A program made the translations under genes and the position numbers. DNA of 64,000 nt from Amorphochlora amoebiformis. Its lineage: Eukaryota; Cercozoa; Chlorarachniophyceae. Position 1 is the first letter of the stretch. Each line of letters begins with the position of its first letter. The DNA is taken from the NCBI GenBank assembly GCA_054601695.1, contig BAAHQB010000011.1, positions 620,001-684,000 on the forward strand, given 5' to 3'. The notes under the pieces were generated by a model. It saw nothing but the letters and a program-made list of their open reading frames with translations, had not been told where the DNA came from and did not search any database. Shown piece after piece: positions 63,932 through 64,000 of the stretch.

Positions 63932-64000
63932 TTTCATATTATGCATCCATATATATATAATGTACATATATATGTGTATATATATGTGTATATGTATATA
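63451..64000. repeat. TA arrays to the right edge
   Basis: TA arrays at 63488-63532, 63550-63590 and 63853-63912, each flanked by ATGAAG or TTTATAT words (ATATATATGAAG occurs at 63528 and 63588). 63770-63840 is ordinary sequence containing a candidate acceptor CATGCAG at about 63814; no exon is called. Confidence 0.6.

Overview
The window is nuclear DNA of a eukaryote, probably a microbial one (protist or alga); I cannot name the lineage. It carries spliced genes with GT-AG introns whose phases chain across many small exons, tracts of (TTAGGG)n/(CCCTAA)n, and a large load of (TA)n microsatellite. No rRNA, CRISPR or bacterial-type operon is visible. Exon models were built by hand: both splice sites were read, the phase followed, and the exon lengths summed to a multiple of three. 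They have not been checked against transcripts.

Layout, left to right: (A) ALKBH8-like RRM + AlkB dioxygenase (-), running off the left edge; (B) a 560-residue multipass membrane protein (+, 2576-6740), divergent from A; (C) a 21-exon chromatin-type gene with a Tudor-like core and a C-terminal DEK-C-like domain (-, 19099-7914); (D) a tetraspan membrane protein (-, 21949-20045); (E) an HMG-box protein (+, 22322-23495), divergent from D; (F) an 18-exon major facilitator transporter (-, 37383-23862); (G) an ankyrin-repeat / ZZ-zinc-finger protein (+, 37489-50138), divergent from F; (H) an EF-hand protein with an MGAC lipidation start (+, 51489-52983); (I) a P-loop sulfotransferase (-, 59799-53575); (J) a secreted or ER-targeted protein (+, from 60003), divergent from I and not fully solved. 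The genes look like unrelated housekeeping and regulatory functions; no shared pathway is evident. Their organisation is shared: four head-to-head pairs with only about 105-370 bp between start codons.

The non-coding DNA is of two kinds. Most introns are blown up by (TA)n arrays of tens to about 300 bp, so a coding sequence of 1.3-2 kb is spread over 11-13.5 kb as exons often only 21-80 nt long. Most intergenic stretches have almost no TA array (50.4-51.0 kb is the exception) and several are instead rich in CTAG words (TCTAGA, CTAGAT). Inside the introns are repeated short non-TA cores, in at least two cases including the 3' end of an exon with its 5' splice site. There are also inverted repeats around TA arrays, complementary GA and CT arrays flanking two micro-exons, and interstitial telomere repeats. 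This intron expansion pattern is the most unusual content of the window.
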